A stretch of DNA of 64,000 bases from UBA1424 sp041654095 (GTDB lineage: Bacteria > Bacillota_I > Bacilli_A > RFN20 > CAG-826). Below the pieces are notes generated by a model. That model had not been told where the DNA came from. It did no database searches and worked only from the letters and a program-made list of their open reading frames with translations. A program made the translations under genes and the position numbers. Positions 50,939-59,938 of this stretch are shown piece by piece. The stretch spans positions 1 to 64,000 of the forward strand of contig JBAZED010000007.1 of NCBI GenBank assembly GCA_041654095.1, read 5' to 3'. How positions within the stretch are numbered: position 1 is the first letter of the stretch; each line of letters opens with the position of its first letter.

Positions 50939-53785
50939 TTATACCTCATTGGAAAATGTTACTTTGAGATAACCTTCCCATCTTTGAAAACGATAGACGC
51001 GACCATCACCGGCGATTTCTCGCGCGATATTAAGCGCCATATCCGATGTCATATCGCTATGCACACTGTCGATATTTAAGACAATGTCATAATAGACGCC
51101 GGCATCGGTCAACTGCCCGAGGTCGACAGCGAAGGAAAATTTTCCGAGTTCAGCTGCTTCATTAGCGGCCGTCACAAGCGTCACCTTTGATGATTCCGCC
51201 GAATCCAAATAGGTTATCAGCAACTCAGCGCTATTTTCATCGTCCTTGAAACCATCGACCACGAGGTATGGCACTCCGGCGGTGACCTCGAGATCAGCGA
51301 CGGCCCCGAAGTAATTCAAGTTGTCAAAAGCAATTTTGGCGAGGTATGACCATTCTTTTAAACCGTAGCGTTTTTGGCCGATCGTAAAATTGATTTTTTC
51401 CATCGCTGAATCTGGTAAACCATATTCAGCATCAGTCGTTTTATCTATGATAAGAATATCGTACCAAGTGCCGCTTTTCGTCAACGCTGAACAATCGAAT
51501 TGATAATCCAGAGAGGCTAAAGATGAGCTGGCAATTTCAAATGATTCGCCATGGACTTCCTTGATTTTAAGTTTTAAATCTGAAGGAGAGGCGCTTCCGA
51601 TGATAGCGGCGGTGACATGGAGGATTGGCTGACCCGCGACATTGTTGAGCGTCAGGTGCGGCGCGTCAAATAATTTCGTGCCATCGACGAGCGGATAAGA
51701 AACGAACTTCGTCAGACCATTCTTACCTTCCATCACCAAGAAATAATAAGGCTTTGCATCGTCGTAATTGTCATCTTGGTACGTTTCCTCGAGGATGTAA
51801 ATCGGATCGACGACATCGCCTCCGGTCACATTCACCTGTTCGGCGGTCTCATCGAAAAGCGGTGAAGAGCTTCGATATATCGCTTTGCCATATGGGTCGC
51901 AGAAGCTGCTCCACGACGTGGCGATATCGAGGCCAAAAGAGATGGTTGCGATATTTTCTTCAACGACGACATTCGGCTGCATTTTTGGAAGAGAAAGCGG
52001 CAAAAAGGCCGTTTTCTGTCCGCTTATCGCCCATAGATATATGTCTTGGGCGTTCATATTGAGAACTGCTTTATATGTCGATTCATCGATTTTGGCGGTC
52101 GATACGATTTCGCTCTCTTGATAAATATCGGACGCTCCCACTCGGAACTCGACATCGGCATATGGCTTATCCATCGCAATTAACAACTCATATTGCTCAA
52201 CGGATTTTTGAACTATTTCAATATGGCCGAAATCGATGCTTTCCGAGTAATCGATATGGGCGTCAGCCGGAGGAGCGACTAAGGTCACAATACTCTCGGG
52301 TTGGAGGCGGTAAGTGACGGCTTTATCATCCATCACGACATCGACATCTTCATAGGTTGTCGCATCGTTGTTAGCGAGGACGTAGACGTAAGCTCCGTCC
52401 GCTCGTTTATAGACAGCGCTTTTAATCTTAGCTTCATTATCGCTTAAGGAATCGATGAGCTGCGGTTTTTGGCCATCGATTGCATAGGCAAATTTGGAAA
52501 GATGAGTGAAAGAATAGTAGGCGGCTGATTTGGTGATGATGTCTCCATCTGCGGACAGCATTCCAAAGCAGTGGGCTTCATTTCCTAGAACTGGCTCTCC
52601 TTCAGCGGTTAGAAGAGCGTTCCAATAAATCGACATGCTGACTCCGTGGCTAAGAGGTCCGATCGTCACATTAGCTGTCGACCAGCTTAAATTGGCGGCG
52701 AAATCGACGGACTCATCACTTTCCGTGATTTCCGTCATATAGTTTTCCATCGCCGGATAATTGCTTTCGTTATCAGACAGCAAAGAAGGATAAACCGTTG
52801 ACCAGTCCTTCCCGTAGGCGTGAAAGGCAAATCCGGAAATGCGCTTTTTTAGCGCTTCGCTATTTTCGATCTCTTCGGCGAACAAATCGAATAGTATCCG
52901 ATCCGATTCAGAGCCGACATTGTGATCATAAGCCATGATTTTGGTGTCGGATTTTTTGGCGGTGAGCCCTTCGTCGACTTTGGTCGCCACCCGTATGTAT
53001 TGCGGTGTGCCCATCTGCATCGAGGGGTAATTGACATTGGCGATGGTCGGTTCGTTTATCAATGATAAATAGCTGATTTTGATGCCTCTTTGCCGATATT
53101 CATCAACGAATTTGACGAGGTAAGCGGCATAGGCGCTCTCTTCATCGGTCAAAGCATTTTCGCCGTGGCCGATCAGCGAACCGCCGATTAATGATTCATT
53201 TGTCTTCATCCAGGCCGGCGCGCTCCAAGGGGCGGCGACAAAAATGACCTGTGGATTTATCTCGTGGATGTCGAGGAGGGTTGGAAGCAAATATTCTTCG
53301 TCATCGCTCAATGAAAAATGGCTCAGATCATAATCCTTCTGCCCGGACGGCATGTCATCAAGCGTATAGAACGATGACGTGTTGGTATAATCGCTCGTTC
53401 CGATTGGAATGCGAACGACATTTAAAGCCCCTTGATCATGAGCAAAAAGAGATTCTAAGGCATATTGTTTTTGGTCTTCGCTGAGGCTTTGGAATAAATA
53501 CGCGCTGGAATGAGTGATGGCGACGCCGGCGCCGTGGAAAAACCCCTTATTAGTTTGTGGATAGACGTTGACTTCGGTGTTGCCGCTGAACTCATAATCT
53601 CGCCACGCCAAATCTTTTTGGCGAGCTTGAAGTTTGGCTTTCGTCCCAGTCGTTTCATAAACTTCGACATAGGGCGAGAGTTTGGGATCGATTGATCGCA
53701 TGCCATAGTAAAGACCTAGCGTCGTGCCGACAGCAGCGAGGACGACAGCGGAACTAATGATGACTAGAAGAACTTTCTTTTTCAT
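50939..53785 (-). CDS. Membrane-anchored glycoside hydrolase family 30 enzyme
   Basis: A 948-aa surface enzyme. The N-terminal helix (VLLVIISSAVVLAAVGTTLGLYY) acts as signal anchor. The GH30 catalytic domain (to about residue 500) has FHGAGVAITHSSAY, acid/base Glu245 in SLINEPT, and nucleophile probably Glu352 in MTEIT. About 430 further residues form beta domains of the Ig/fibronectin type without recognised signatures. Its start overlaps the permease gene by 4 bp. It probably trims an extracellular beta-glucan or glycolipid to feed the importer. Confidence 0.88.
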   Translation of the reverse strand: MKKKVLLVIISSAVVLAAVGTTLGLYYGMRSIDPKLSPYVEVYETTGTKAKLQARQKDLAWRDYEFSGNTEVNVYPQTNKGFFHGAGVAITHSSAYLFQSLSEDQKQYALESLFAHDQGALNVVRIPIGTSDYTNTSSFYTLDDMPSGQKDYDLSHFSLSDDEEYLLPTLLDIHEINPQVIFVAAPWSAPAWMKTNESLIGGSLIGHGENALTDEESAYAAYLVKFVDEYRQRGIKISYLSLINEPTIANVNYPSMQMGTPQYIRVATKVDEGLTAKKSDTKIMAYDHNVGSESDRILFDLFAEEIENSEALKKRISGFAFHAYGKDWSTVYPSLLSDNESNYPAMENYMTEITESDESVDFAANLSWSTANVTIGPLSHGVSMSIYWNALLTAEGEPVLGNEAHCFGMLSADGDIITKSAAYYSFTHLSKFAYAIDGQKPQLIDSLSDNEAKIKSAVYKRADGAYVYVLANNDATTYEDVDVVMDDKAVTYRLQPESIVTLVAPPADAHIDYSESIDFGHIEIVQKSVEQYELLIAMDKPYADVEFRVGASDIYQESEIVSTAKIDESTYKAVLNMNAQDIYLWAISGQKTAFLPLSLPKMQPNVVVEENIATISFGLDIATSWSSFCDPYGKAIYRSSSPLFDETAEQVNVTGGDVVDPIYILEETYQDDNYDDAKPYYFLVMEGKNGLTKFVSYPLVDGTKLFDAPHLTLNNVAGQPILHVTAAIIGSASPSDLKLKIKEVHGESFEIASSSLASLDYQFDCSALTKSGTWYDILIIDKTTDAEYGLPDSAMEKINFTIGQKRYGLKEWSYLAKIAFDNLNYFGAVADLEVTAGVPYLVVDGFKDDENSAELLITYLDSAESSKVTLVTAANEAAELGKFSFAVDLGQLTDAGVYYDIVLNIDSVHSDMTSDMALNIAREIAGDGRVYRFQRWEGYLKVTFSNEV

Positions 53786-54669
53786 TCTTTTACACCGCCG
53801 ATACTGATGCCCTTGAGAATGTATCTTTGCAGTGCAAAGAAGATGACGATGAGCGGAGCCGAGACGATGACCGAACCCGCCAGCATCTGCGGGTACATAT
53901 CAGGATTGTTCTGACCCGCGCTAATTAAAGATCCGAGCGAGCGAGCCAAGGTGAAGACCTCAGGCGATTGTGTGGCGACTAGAGCCCACATAAAATTATT
54001 GTAGTTCCACATAAAAGTGGTGATTCCCAAGACGACGAGCATCGGGCTCACCAACGGTAGAGCGATGGTAAAGAAAATGCGGAAGTGACCGGCGCCGTCC
54101 ATGATGGCTGCTTCCTCGATTTCTTTGTTGAGGCCGAGGAATTGCTGGCGCATTAAGAAGACGTTATAAACCGACATGATAAATGGCAGAATCAAGACGA
54201 GCAAGGTATCGTCGATGAGCAAGGTGCGGCTGATGATGAGATTGGGGATCGTCATGATCGCTCCCGGAACCATCATTGAGGCAATCATAATCTTAAAGAT
54301 TAAATCGCGACCCTTGAATTGCATGCGGGCAAAGGCATAGCCAGCCAAAGCATTAAAGAAAAGATTCAAGATGGTATTGGCAATACAGACGATCATCGTG
54401 TTGCCGAATACTTGTGAGAGATTTAAATATTCGATAGCCAAAACATAATTGTCGATAACGAAATGGATGTTGCCATTCCCATCGAGCGGGATGAGCGTAA
54501 AAATTGGGCTTTTGATCTGTTCTGGCTCCTTAAACGAAGCGGAGATGAGCCAGATGTACGGGAAGATAAACGAAATCGCCAAAAGGATCAGCACGGCATA
54601 AAGCAGAATGCGGGCTGGTCTGACGCGGAAGTGTTTCCGCGGCTTAGCGAGTCGCAAGGTATTTTCCAT
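53782..54669 (-). CDS. Sugar ABC importer permease (MalG/UgpE type)
   Basis: A 295-aa permease with six helices. The coupling loop EEAAIMDGAGHFRIFFTIALP is the EAA motif. A CUT1-family partner of the preceding permease. The start is ATG 54669 with GGAAGG 6 nt upstream, overlapping the previous gene by 26 bp; a longer frame exists but lacks a ribosome site. The following gene (surface GH30) begins inside its stop. Confidence 0.92.
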   Translation of the reverse strand: MENTLRLAKPRKHFRVRPARILLYAVLILLAISFIFPYIWLISASFKEPEQIKSPIFTLIPLDGNGNIHFVIDNYVLAIEYLNLSQVFGNTMIVCIANTILNLFFNALAGYAFARMQFKGRDLIFKIMIASMMVPGAIMTIPNLIISRTLLIDDTLLVLILPFIMSVYNVFLMRQQFLGLNKEIEEAAIMDGAGHFRIFFTIALPLVSPMLVVLGITTFMWNYNNFMWALVATQSPEVFTLARSLGSLISAGQNNPDMYPQMLAGSVIVSAPLIVIFFALQRYILKGISIGGVKE

Positions 54670-55591
54670 CTTTGACCTTCCGCGTGAATAATTTCCGCTC
54701 CTTGGCATTCGGCAAAAACCGCTGACCGATGAGCGTGATTGCCAATATCAATGCGAAGAGAATGTAACTCATCGCCGAAGCAGTTCCGACTTCTTGATAG
54801 CTGAAAATCATATTGTAAATCTCGAGCATAAACGTCGTGGTCGAACCGTCTGGTCCGCCCCCGGTCATCAGATACATCTGATCGAAGGCTTGCAGCGAAC
54901 CGATAGTGCTTGTGACGCATAAAAACAAGATGGTGGGTGCGACGCCCGGGAGTGTCACGTGAAAGAATTTCCGAATCGCTCCGCCGCCGTCAATCTCACA
55001 CGCTTCATAAAGTGAAGGGTTGATGTTTTTCATGGCCGAAAGCATGATTAAGACGTTATAACCGAGCCCTGACCAGACCGCCATAATTGCCATCAAGGGC
55101 AAGGCTGTCGTCGTCTGACGTAAAAGGTTGATATTCGTACCCCATGCCCTGTTCATCGCCCCGACGACACCGTAAGTCGGGTCGATCAAAAACATCCAAA
55201 TAGCCGAAATGGCGACGCCGGCCGTGACTGAGGGGATGAAAAAGGCTGATTTGAAGAACTTTTCACCTTTGATTTTACTGTTGAGCATCGCCGAGACGAT
55301 CAAGGTCACGACGACGCTGAGCGGCACGCTCATCAGCATGTATTGAATTGTCACCCACAGCGATTTCCAGAAATTGGGATATAAGATGCGGTTGGTGAAG
55401 AGCTCTACGTAATTATCAAAACCGACAAATTGAGGAGGAGTCCGCCAGTTCCATTCGGTAAAAGAGATGCCGAATGACATGAAGATTGGCGCTAGTTGGA
55501 AAACGATAAAATACAAGATGAGAGGCGCGATGAAAAGAAACCCGATCAGAGCCGTTTTTCGCTTTTGTCGATTCTTGCCTTGTACTACCAT
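54644..55591 (-). CDS. Sugar ABC importer permease (MalF/UgpA type)
   Basis: A 315-aa permease with six helices; the EAA loop is YEACEIDGGGAIRKFFHVTLP. The CUT1 family imports di- and oligosaccharides. The ATG at 55591 follows GGGGG; a TTG one codon earlier is in frame. The operon has no ATPase gene, so a shared MsmX/MalK-type ATPase encoded elsewhere must drive it. Confidence 0.92.
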   Translation of the reverse strand: MVVQGKNRQKRKTALIGFLFIAPLILYFIVFQLAPIFMSFGISFTEWNWRTPPQFVGFDNYVELFTNRILYPNFWKSLWVTIQYMLMSVPLSVVVTLIVSAMLNSKIKGEKFFKSAFFIPSVTAGVAISAIWMFLIDPTYGVVGAMNRAWGTNINLLRQTTTALPLMAIMAVWSGLGYNVLIMLSAMKNINPSLYEACEIDGGGAIRKFFHVTLPGVAPTILFLCVTSTIGSLQAFDQMYLMTGGGPDGSTTTFMLEIYNMIFSYQEVGTASAMSYILFALILAITLIGQRFLPNAKERKLFTRKVKDGKYLATR

Positions 55592-55618
55592 CAATTCCCC
55601 CGAACTGCGCCTCTAGAT

Positions 55619-56833
55619 TTAGAACAAGAGGATATTAGCCGCTTGAGCGGCGTCATTAAGTGATGTCTGGATGTCTCGCGGATTTTCATCGCTGAGGATT
55701 TTGTCGCTCAGCGCCGGACCCAAATATTCATCGTTGACGCGAATCCATTTCGGAATGACGGGCCGTGGCACTGACGTCTCCATCTGATTGATGATGGTGT
55801 TAAGTCGGTCATCGCTGCTCGTCGCGAATTCGCGAATTGCCGGGAAATTACCAGTGAAGTCAGACAGCTTAACAATATTTTCTTCCTGAAGCAAATACTC
55901 GATGAGCTGACCGCACTCCGCTTTCAATTTCGAATGGCTGTAAACGACGACGTTTTCACCACCCATATTAGAATGCGAAGCTGTTCCAGCCTTGCTCGGC
56001 ACCAACGCCACTCCGTAATTGAGGCTCGGGAAATTAACATCTAAGCGATCGATATCGGACGATGACCCGAGTTTAAAAGCGACCAGGCCATTGCCAAAGG
56101 CATCCGATGTTCCGCGATTTATTACCGAAGTCGCATCGCTGCCATATAAATCCTTAATCATCTGCGCGGCTTCGACACCTTGCGCATCATTAAAAGCGAC
56201 CTCATCGCCAGCGGTGGTCAATAACGAGCCTCCACAATTGGCGAGAAAGGCTTGAAAATACCAGCCGGCATAACCGCCGTTACCGATTCCATCGAACAGC
56301 GATTTTCCGCTTGGAAGAGTGGATTTGACGGCGAGCCATTCCGCCCACGTCGTCGGTGGTGTGGCAACGAGATCTTTGTTATAAAACAAAACGCTCGCCG
56401 TGACATTGAGAGGCAGGCCATACAATTTTTCGTTATATACGTTTGTCGAGTAAACGGAAGGGAAGAAGTCGACTTCGGCCACCTCTCCAAACGAAGCGAG
56501 CAGAGAAGATATATCGGAAATCGTACTATCTGAAGCATAGTCGGCGATGAGCGGCTGATCAAGATAGGAGATATCGGGTTTTGACCGTCCGCCGAGCGCG
56601 CTGTTGAGCGCCGTGTTGAAACTATCCTTGACGACGAGGTTAAGTTTGACTTTTATTCCCGTATTATCCGTGAAGTCAGAAATCAGATCGCGGAAGGCAT
56701 TTTGGTGAGCTTGCGTCGAAGGCTGATAAGCCCAAAAAGAGATAATGTCGCTATTCGCACCATTATCGCATCCCACCAAGCACAATAGAGCAATTGGCAG
56801 AAAGGCGAGTTTTTTTTCGAGTGATCTTCTCAT
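55619..56833 (-). CDS. Sugar-binding lipoprotein of CUT1 ABC importer
   Basis: A 404-aa lipoprotein with lipobox LVGC (Cys22). The mature protein is a family 1 solute-binding protein: SFWAYQPST start, the DISYLDQPLIADYA segment, and YGLPLNVTASVLFYNKDLV, all typical. The start is ATG 56833, 6 nt after AGGAG; an ATG two codons earlier sits directly on that site. First gene of the operon, just downstream of a LacI-type operator. Confidence 0.9.
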   Translation of the reverse strand: MRRSLEKKLAFLPIALLCLVGCDNGANSDIISFWAYQPSTQAHQNAFRDLISDFTDNTGIKVKLNLVVKDSFNTALNSALGGRSKPDISYLDQPLIADYASDSTISDISSLLASFGEVAEVDFFPSVYSTNVYNEKLYGLPLNVTASVLFYNKDLVATPPTTWAEWLAVKSTLPSGKSLFDGIGNGGYAGWYFQAFLANCGGSLLTTAGDEVAFNDAQGVEAAQMIKDLYGSDATSVINRGTSDAFGNGLVAFKLGSSSDIDRLDVNFPSLNYGVALVPSKAGTASHSNMGGENVVVYSHSKLKAECGQLIEYLLQEENIVKLSDFTGNFPAIREFATSSDDRLNTIINQMETSVPRPVIPKWIRVNDEYLGPALSDKILSDENPRDIQTSLNDAAQAANILLF

Positions 56834-56846
56834 GTTCATCTCCTAA

Positions 56847-56860
56847 TGATAACGTTAACA
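56847..56860. promoter_or_regulatory. LacI-family operator before the sugar operon
   Basis: TGATAACGTTAACA, a near-palindrome centred on AACGTT, lies 14 bp before the binding-protein start codon and overlaps the leader. It is nearly the same as the site in the lacI promoter (13 of 14 positions when aligned as TGTTAACGTTRTCA on the opposite strand). Confidence 0.82.
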
Positions 56861-56897
56861 ATTTATGCAATCAGATTTAATAGGCCAGTCTGTCATC

Positions 56898-57863
56898 TTA
56901 TATGCGGGTTGAATTTCCGATTTTTAACTCCGGTGTGTAATAGCTTATTCCGGCATCTACATTACGCGGATGATTTATTTTTTTTAGCAGTAATTTAGCG
57001 AGTTCAACACCAATTTCATAGATGGGTTGGTGGATGGTTGTCAACTCGGGTTTGATGATCAGCTCTTTGCCCAATCCGTCAAATCCCGTAACCCCGAGCG
57101 ATTCCGGCACAGAACGATTCGAATCGTTGGCAGCCTGGATGACGCCAGCTGCCAGATCGTCGCTCGAACAAACGATGCAGTCGATCTCAGGATAGTACTT
57201 AAGCAAGTTTATACCAGCCAAATATCCAGATTTTGCGTTATTTGAGGTGAAAACGACATAATTTTTGTTCGCATCAAGATTGTGTCTCTGCATCGAATTT
57301 TGGTAGCCGAGATATCGATCCTGGGTAAATTTTTTGTTCTCGCTGATACCGACGAAAGCTATTTTCTTGTAGCCTTTTTCGATGGCGTGATCAGTGATCA
57401 TTTCCATTCCCTTGATATTGTCAACGTCGATGCAATCAACATTATCGCTATGGCCGAACAACACGAGCGGCTTTTCTATTGAGAGCGTTTTTAAGTTCTC
57501 CTCATCTTCAATTGTCAGGCCCATGAGAATCAAACCATCGACAGTTTCGTGCTGATACCATTTTTTACTGAGCAAGACGGAATAGCCGTGCTCGCCGAGA
57601 TAGCCGCTGATGCCAGCGCTAACTTGTAGGACGAATTGGTTTGTCGGATCGAGATTGTAGGGTACATACAAATATATAATATTTGTTCGATTGTATACTA
57701 ACGCTTTCGCAACATTGTTTGGCGTGTAGTGATATTTCTTGACGGCACAAAGAATTTTTTCGCGTGTTTTGCCCTTGACTAAATCAGGTTTGTTCAAAGT
57801 TCGCGATATCGTTATGGCGGAGTAGCCGGTTATTTTTGATAGACCTTTCAGCGTTATGCCCAT
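56898..57863 (-). CDS. LacI-family transcriptional repressor
   Basis: A 321-aa regulator. The N-terminal helix-turn-helix LKGLSKITGYSAITISRTLN has the family pattern and is followed by the hinge YTPNNVAKALV. The C-terminal effector domain is of the sugar-binding type (IDCIVCSSDDLAAGVIQAA; LGVTGFDGLG). It lies directly upstream of the sugar/GH30 operon on the same strand. Operators are visible in its own promoter and before the operon, so it very likely represses both and is released by a glycan product. Confidence 0.92.
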   Translation of the reverse strand: MGITLKGLSKITGYSAITISRTLNKPDLVKGKTREKILCAVKKYHYTPNNVAKALVYNRTNIIYLYVPYNLDPTNQFVLQVSAGISGYLGEHGYSVLLSKKWYQHETVDGLILMGLTIEDEENLKTLSIEKPLVLFGHSDNVDCIDVDNIKGMEMITDHAIEKGYKKIAFVGISENKKFTQDRYLGYQNSMQRHNLDANKNYVVFTSNNAKSGYLAGINLLKYYPEIDCIVCSSDDLAAGVIQAANDSNRSVPESLGVTGFDGLGKELIIKPELTTIHQPIYEIGVELAKLLLKKINHPRNVDAGISYYTPELKIGNSTRI

Positions 57864-57882
57864 TTTGTATTTTTCTAAGTCT

Positions 57883-57912
57883 ATTATATTAGTAAAATGT
57901 TAACGTTGTCAA
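57883..57912 (-). promoter_or_regulatory. lacI-type gene promoter with operator in the spacer
   Basis: On the minus strand: TTGACA (57907-57912), an 18-nt spacer and TATAAT (57883-57888). The operator TGTTAACGTTGTCA (57898-57911 as read on the plus strand) overlaps the -35 box and spacer. Repressor bound here would exclude RNA polymerase, giving autorepression. Confidence 0.88.
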
Positions 57913-57995
57913 TTTTATTAAAAATTATTAGGCCATCATCTTGCCCTTCATTCCTTCGCCACCTCTATTTTCTAAACTGATATAATTATTTTGCG

Positions 57996-59849
57996 ATGGA
58001 CAAATTTATTACTATCAGTAAACTCGACGAGGAAAAGATTAATCAAATTCTAAAAACTTCTTTTTACTATGAAGATTATTCATCGAGCGAACTAGTGTTT
58101 GACAACATGTTCGTTTGGAATTATCAAAAGCAAATCGAGATCTTGTGGCTCCATTCAGAGTTGGCAATTATCCGAAGCCTTGAAAAGGATAACGTCTGGA
58201 TCTTCTTCCCCCCCGTCGCCAAAGATCAAGAGAACTTTTTACGAGGTCTTGATTATGTTCGGGGGAATTATCCGACCAATATCGTCTCCGGTTTAACTAA
58301 GACGATGGTCGACGCCGCTCAAAATAGCGGTGGTCTCTTCCTTTATGACGATTACTTTTCCGAGTATATCTACGACCCTCGCGAACTCGCGGAAATGAAA
58401 GGCGGAACATTTTCGCGGAAAAGGAATTTAATCGCCCAATTTAAGAAAAAATATGCTTACGAATTTGCTTCGTATCGCGAAGAAAATTTTGAAGACGTCA
58501 TCGCCTTCTTAAACCGCTATCGAGCAGAAGGTGGGGCTTGCGAGGACTTCGAAGCTATTACCTACGCTTTAGAGAAGAGGAGAGAGCTCAATATTCTATG
58601 CGATTTATTGCTCGTCGATCACCTCGTCGTCGGAATCAGCATCGGGACGATCAGCATCTTCAACCACGCCGTCACCCTATTCGAAAAGAACGATTTCAAC
58701 TATGTTGGCAGCGGGGCGATTCTCGTCCAATTGACGACCGCTAAGCACTATGCGAATTGCCGGTGTTTGACGCGGCAAGAAGATTTGGGCTTGCCGCAGC
58801 TTCGTAAAGCGAAACTATCGTTGAATCCCATTGTTAAAGAGAGGAAATACGCTTGTGTTTTCGATCCGATAACCATCGCGTTATATCACTTGTACGCCGA
58901 CACTTTTGACGATTCACCGGACTATGTCGATTTCTTCTTTTTGCACACTTATCACCGCGATCGGTCCTTTTATGTGATGCGCGACAACCAAGTGGCCTCA
59001 GCTTTGCACATCGTCATGAAAACGATGGCGTTTAATGGCCGAGAACTTCCCTTACCCTTCGTAGTCGCCGCCAGCACCCGCCTCGCATACCGCCGCCAAG
59101 GCCTCATGCGCAAAGTGATGATTAACGCCTTTCAAAGATTGAGAGAATTGGGGCGCGAAGTCGTTGCGCTCTACCCGGTTAATCCCGACTTCTACCTCGA
59201 TTATGGATTCGTGCACTATACTTTCACCCGCAATCTAAAAGATTACATATCGACATTCGAATGCGGTTTGGAGCAGACAAATGATGGGCGATTGCTCTCG
59301 GAAATGTATAACGCCTGCATCCAACACTGCGATGGCTATGTCCAGCGCGATGAAAACTATTATGGCGAGTATCTTAATTCATTGTGGCAAGACAAAGTGG
59401 TTTTTGACCTCATCAAAAAAGACGGCAACCCGATCGGCTACGTCGCCCACAAAGATGGCGATATCGACGAAATACTGCTGTGCGGAGATGAGTGCCCTGT
59501 TCACAAACTCGTGGATTTTGCAAATGCAAATCTCTCTCATCCCGAGGGCACCATCCCGGCGAATATGATACGAATTATCAACATCGAAAGGTTTTTGCTC
59601 AACATGAAATTTAAAGAATGCGTAAAAGCAAAGATAAGCATGAGAATTACCGACCGTTTTGTGGCCGCAAATAATGTCGATATCGAACTGCGAGTTGAAA
59701 ACGGAAGAGCCGATCTATCTCATGCATCGGAACCCGAGCTCACGATTGACATCGAAGCTCTGACCAAGGTCTTGTTTCTCGGCCGAGGAGATTTTCGCCT
59801 CGCCTTTCTTTTCCCCAACAAAAAAATGGTGTGCTTCGATAAGTTCTAA
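57996..59849 (+). CDS. DUF2156-GNAT-SCP2 fusion (Eis-like acetyltransferase)
   Basis: A 617-aa cytoplasmic protein. Residues 1 to about 285 match DUF2156 (related to the lipid-lysyltransferase catalytic domain): YIYDPRELAEMKGGTFSRKRN and GGACEDFEAITYALE. Residues about 290-617 match Eis-type proteins: a GNAT domain with the acetyl-CoA loop RLAYRRQGLMRKV, a second GNAT-like part (VVFDLIKKDGNPIGYV) and a C-terminal SCP2-like domain (IELRVENGRADLSH). A TATAAT at 57981-57986 ends 9 nt before the ATG and no ribosome site is visible, suggesting a leaderless message. Substrates unknown. Confidence 0.8.
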   Translation: MDKFITISKLDEEKINQILKTSFYYEDYSSSELVFDNMFVWNYQKQIEILWLHSELAIIRSLEKDNVWIFFPPVAKDQENFLRGLDYVRGNYPTNIVSGLTKTMVDAAQNSGGLFLYDDYFSEYIYDPRELAEMKGGTFSRKRNLIAQFKKKYAYEFASYREENFEDVIAFLNRYRAEGGACEDFEAITYALEKRRELNILCDLLLVDHLVVGISIGTISIFNHAVTLFEKNDFNYVGSGAILVQLTTAKHYANCRCLTRQEDLGLPQLRKAKLSLNPIVKERKYACVFDPITIALYHLYADTFDDSPDYVDFFFLHTYHRDRSFYVMRDNQVASALHIVMKTMAFNGRELPLPFVVAASTRLAYRRQGLMRKVMINAFQRLRELGREVVALYPVNPDFYLDYGFVHYTFTRNLKDYISTFECGLEQTNDGRLLSEMYNACIQHCDGYVQRDENYYGEYLNSLWQDKVVFDLIKKDGNPIGYVAHKDGDIDEILLCGDECPVHKLVDFANANLSHPEGTIPANMIRIINIERFLLNMKFKECVKAKISMRITDRFVAANNVDIELRVENGRADLSHASEPELTIDIEALTKVLFLGRGDFRLAFLFPNKKMVCFDKF

Positions 59850-59938
59850 TTTCAAAGCATGATTATTATTGTCGTTCATCCCGTGTGATAAAATTGAGTT
59901 AGTCTCAATGTTTATTATTGTTTAGCGAGGTAAAAATT

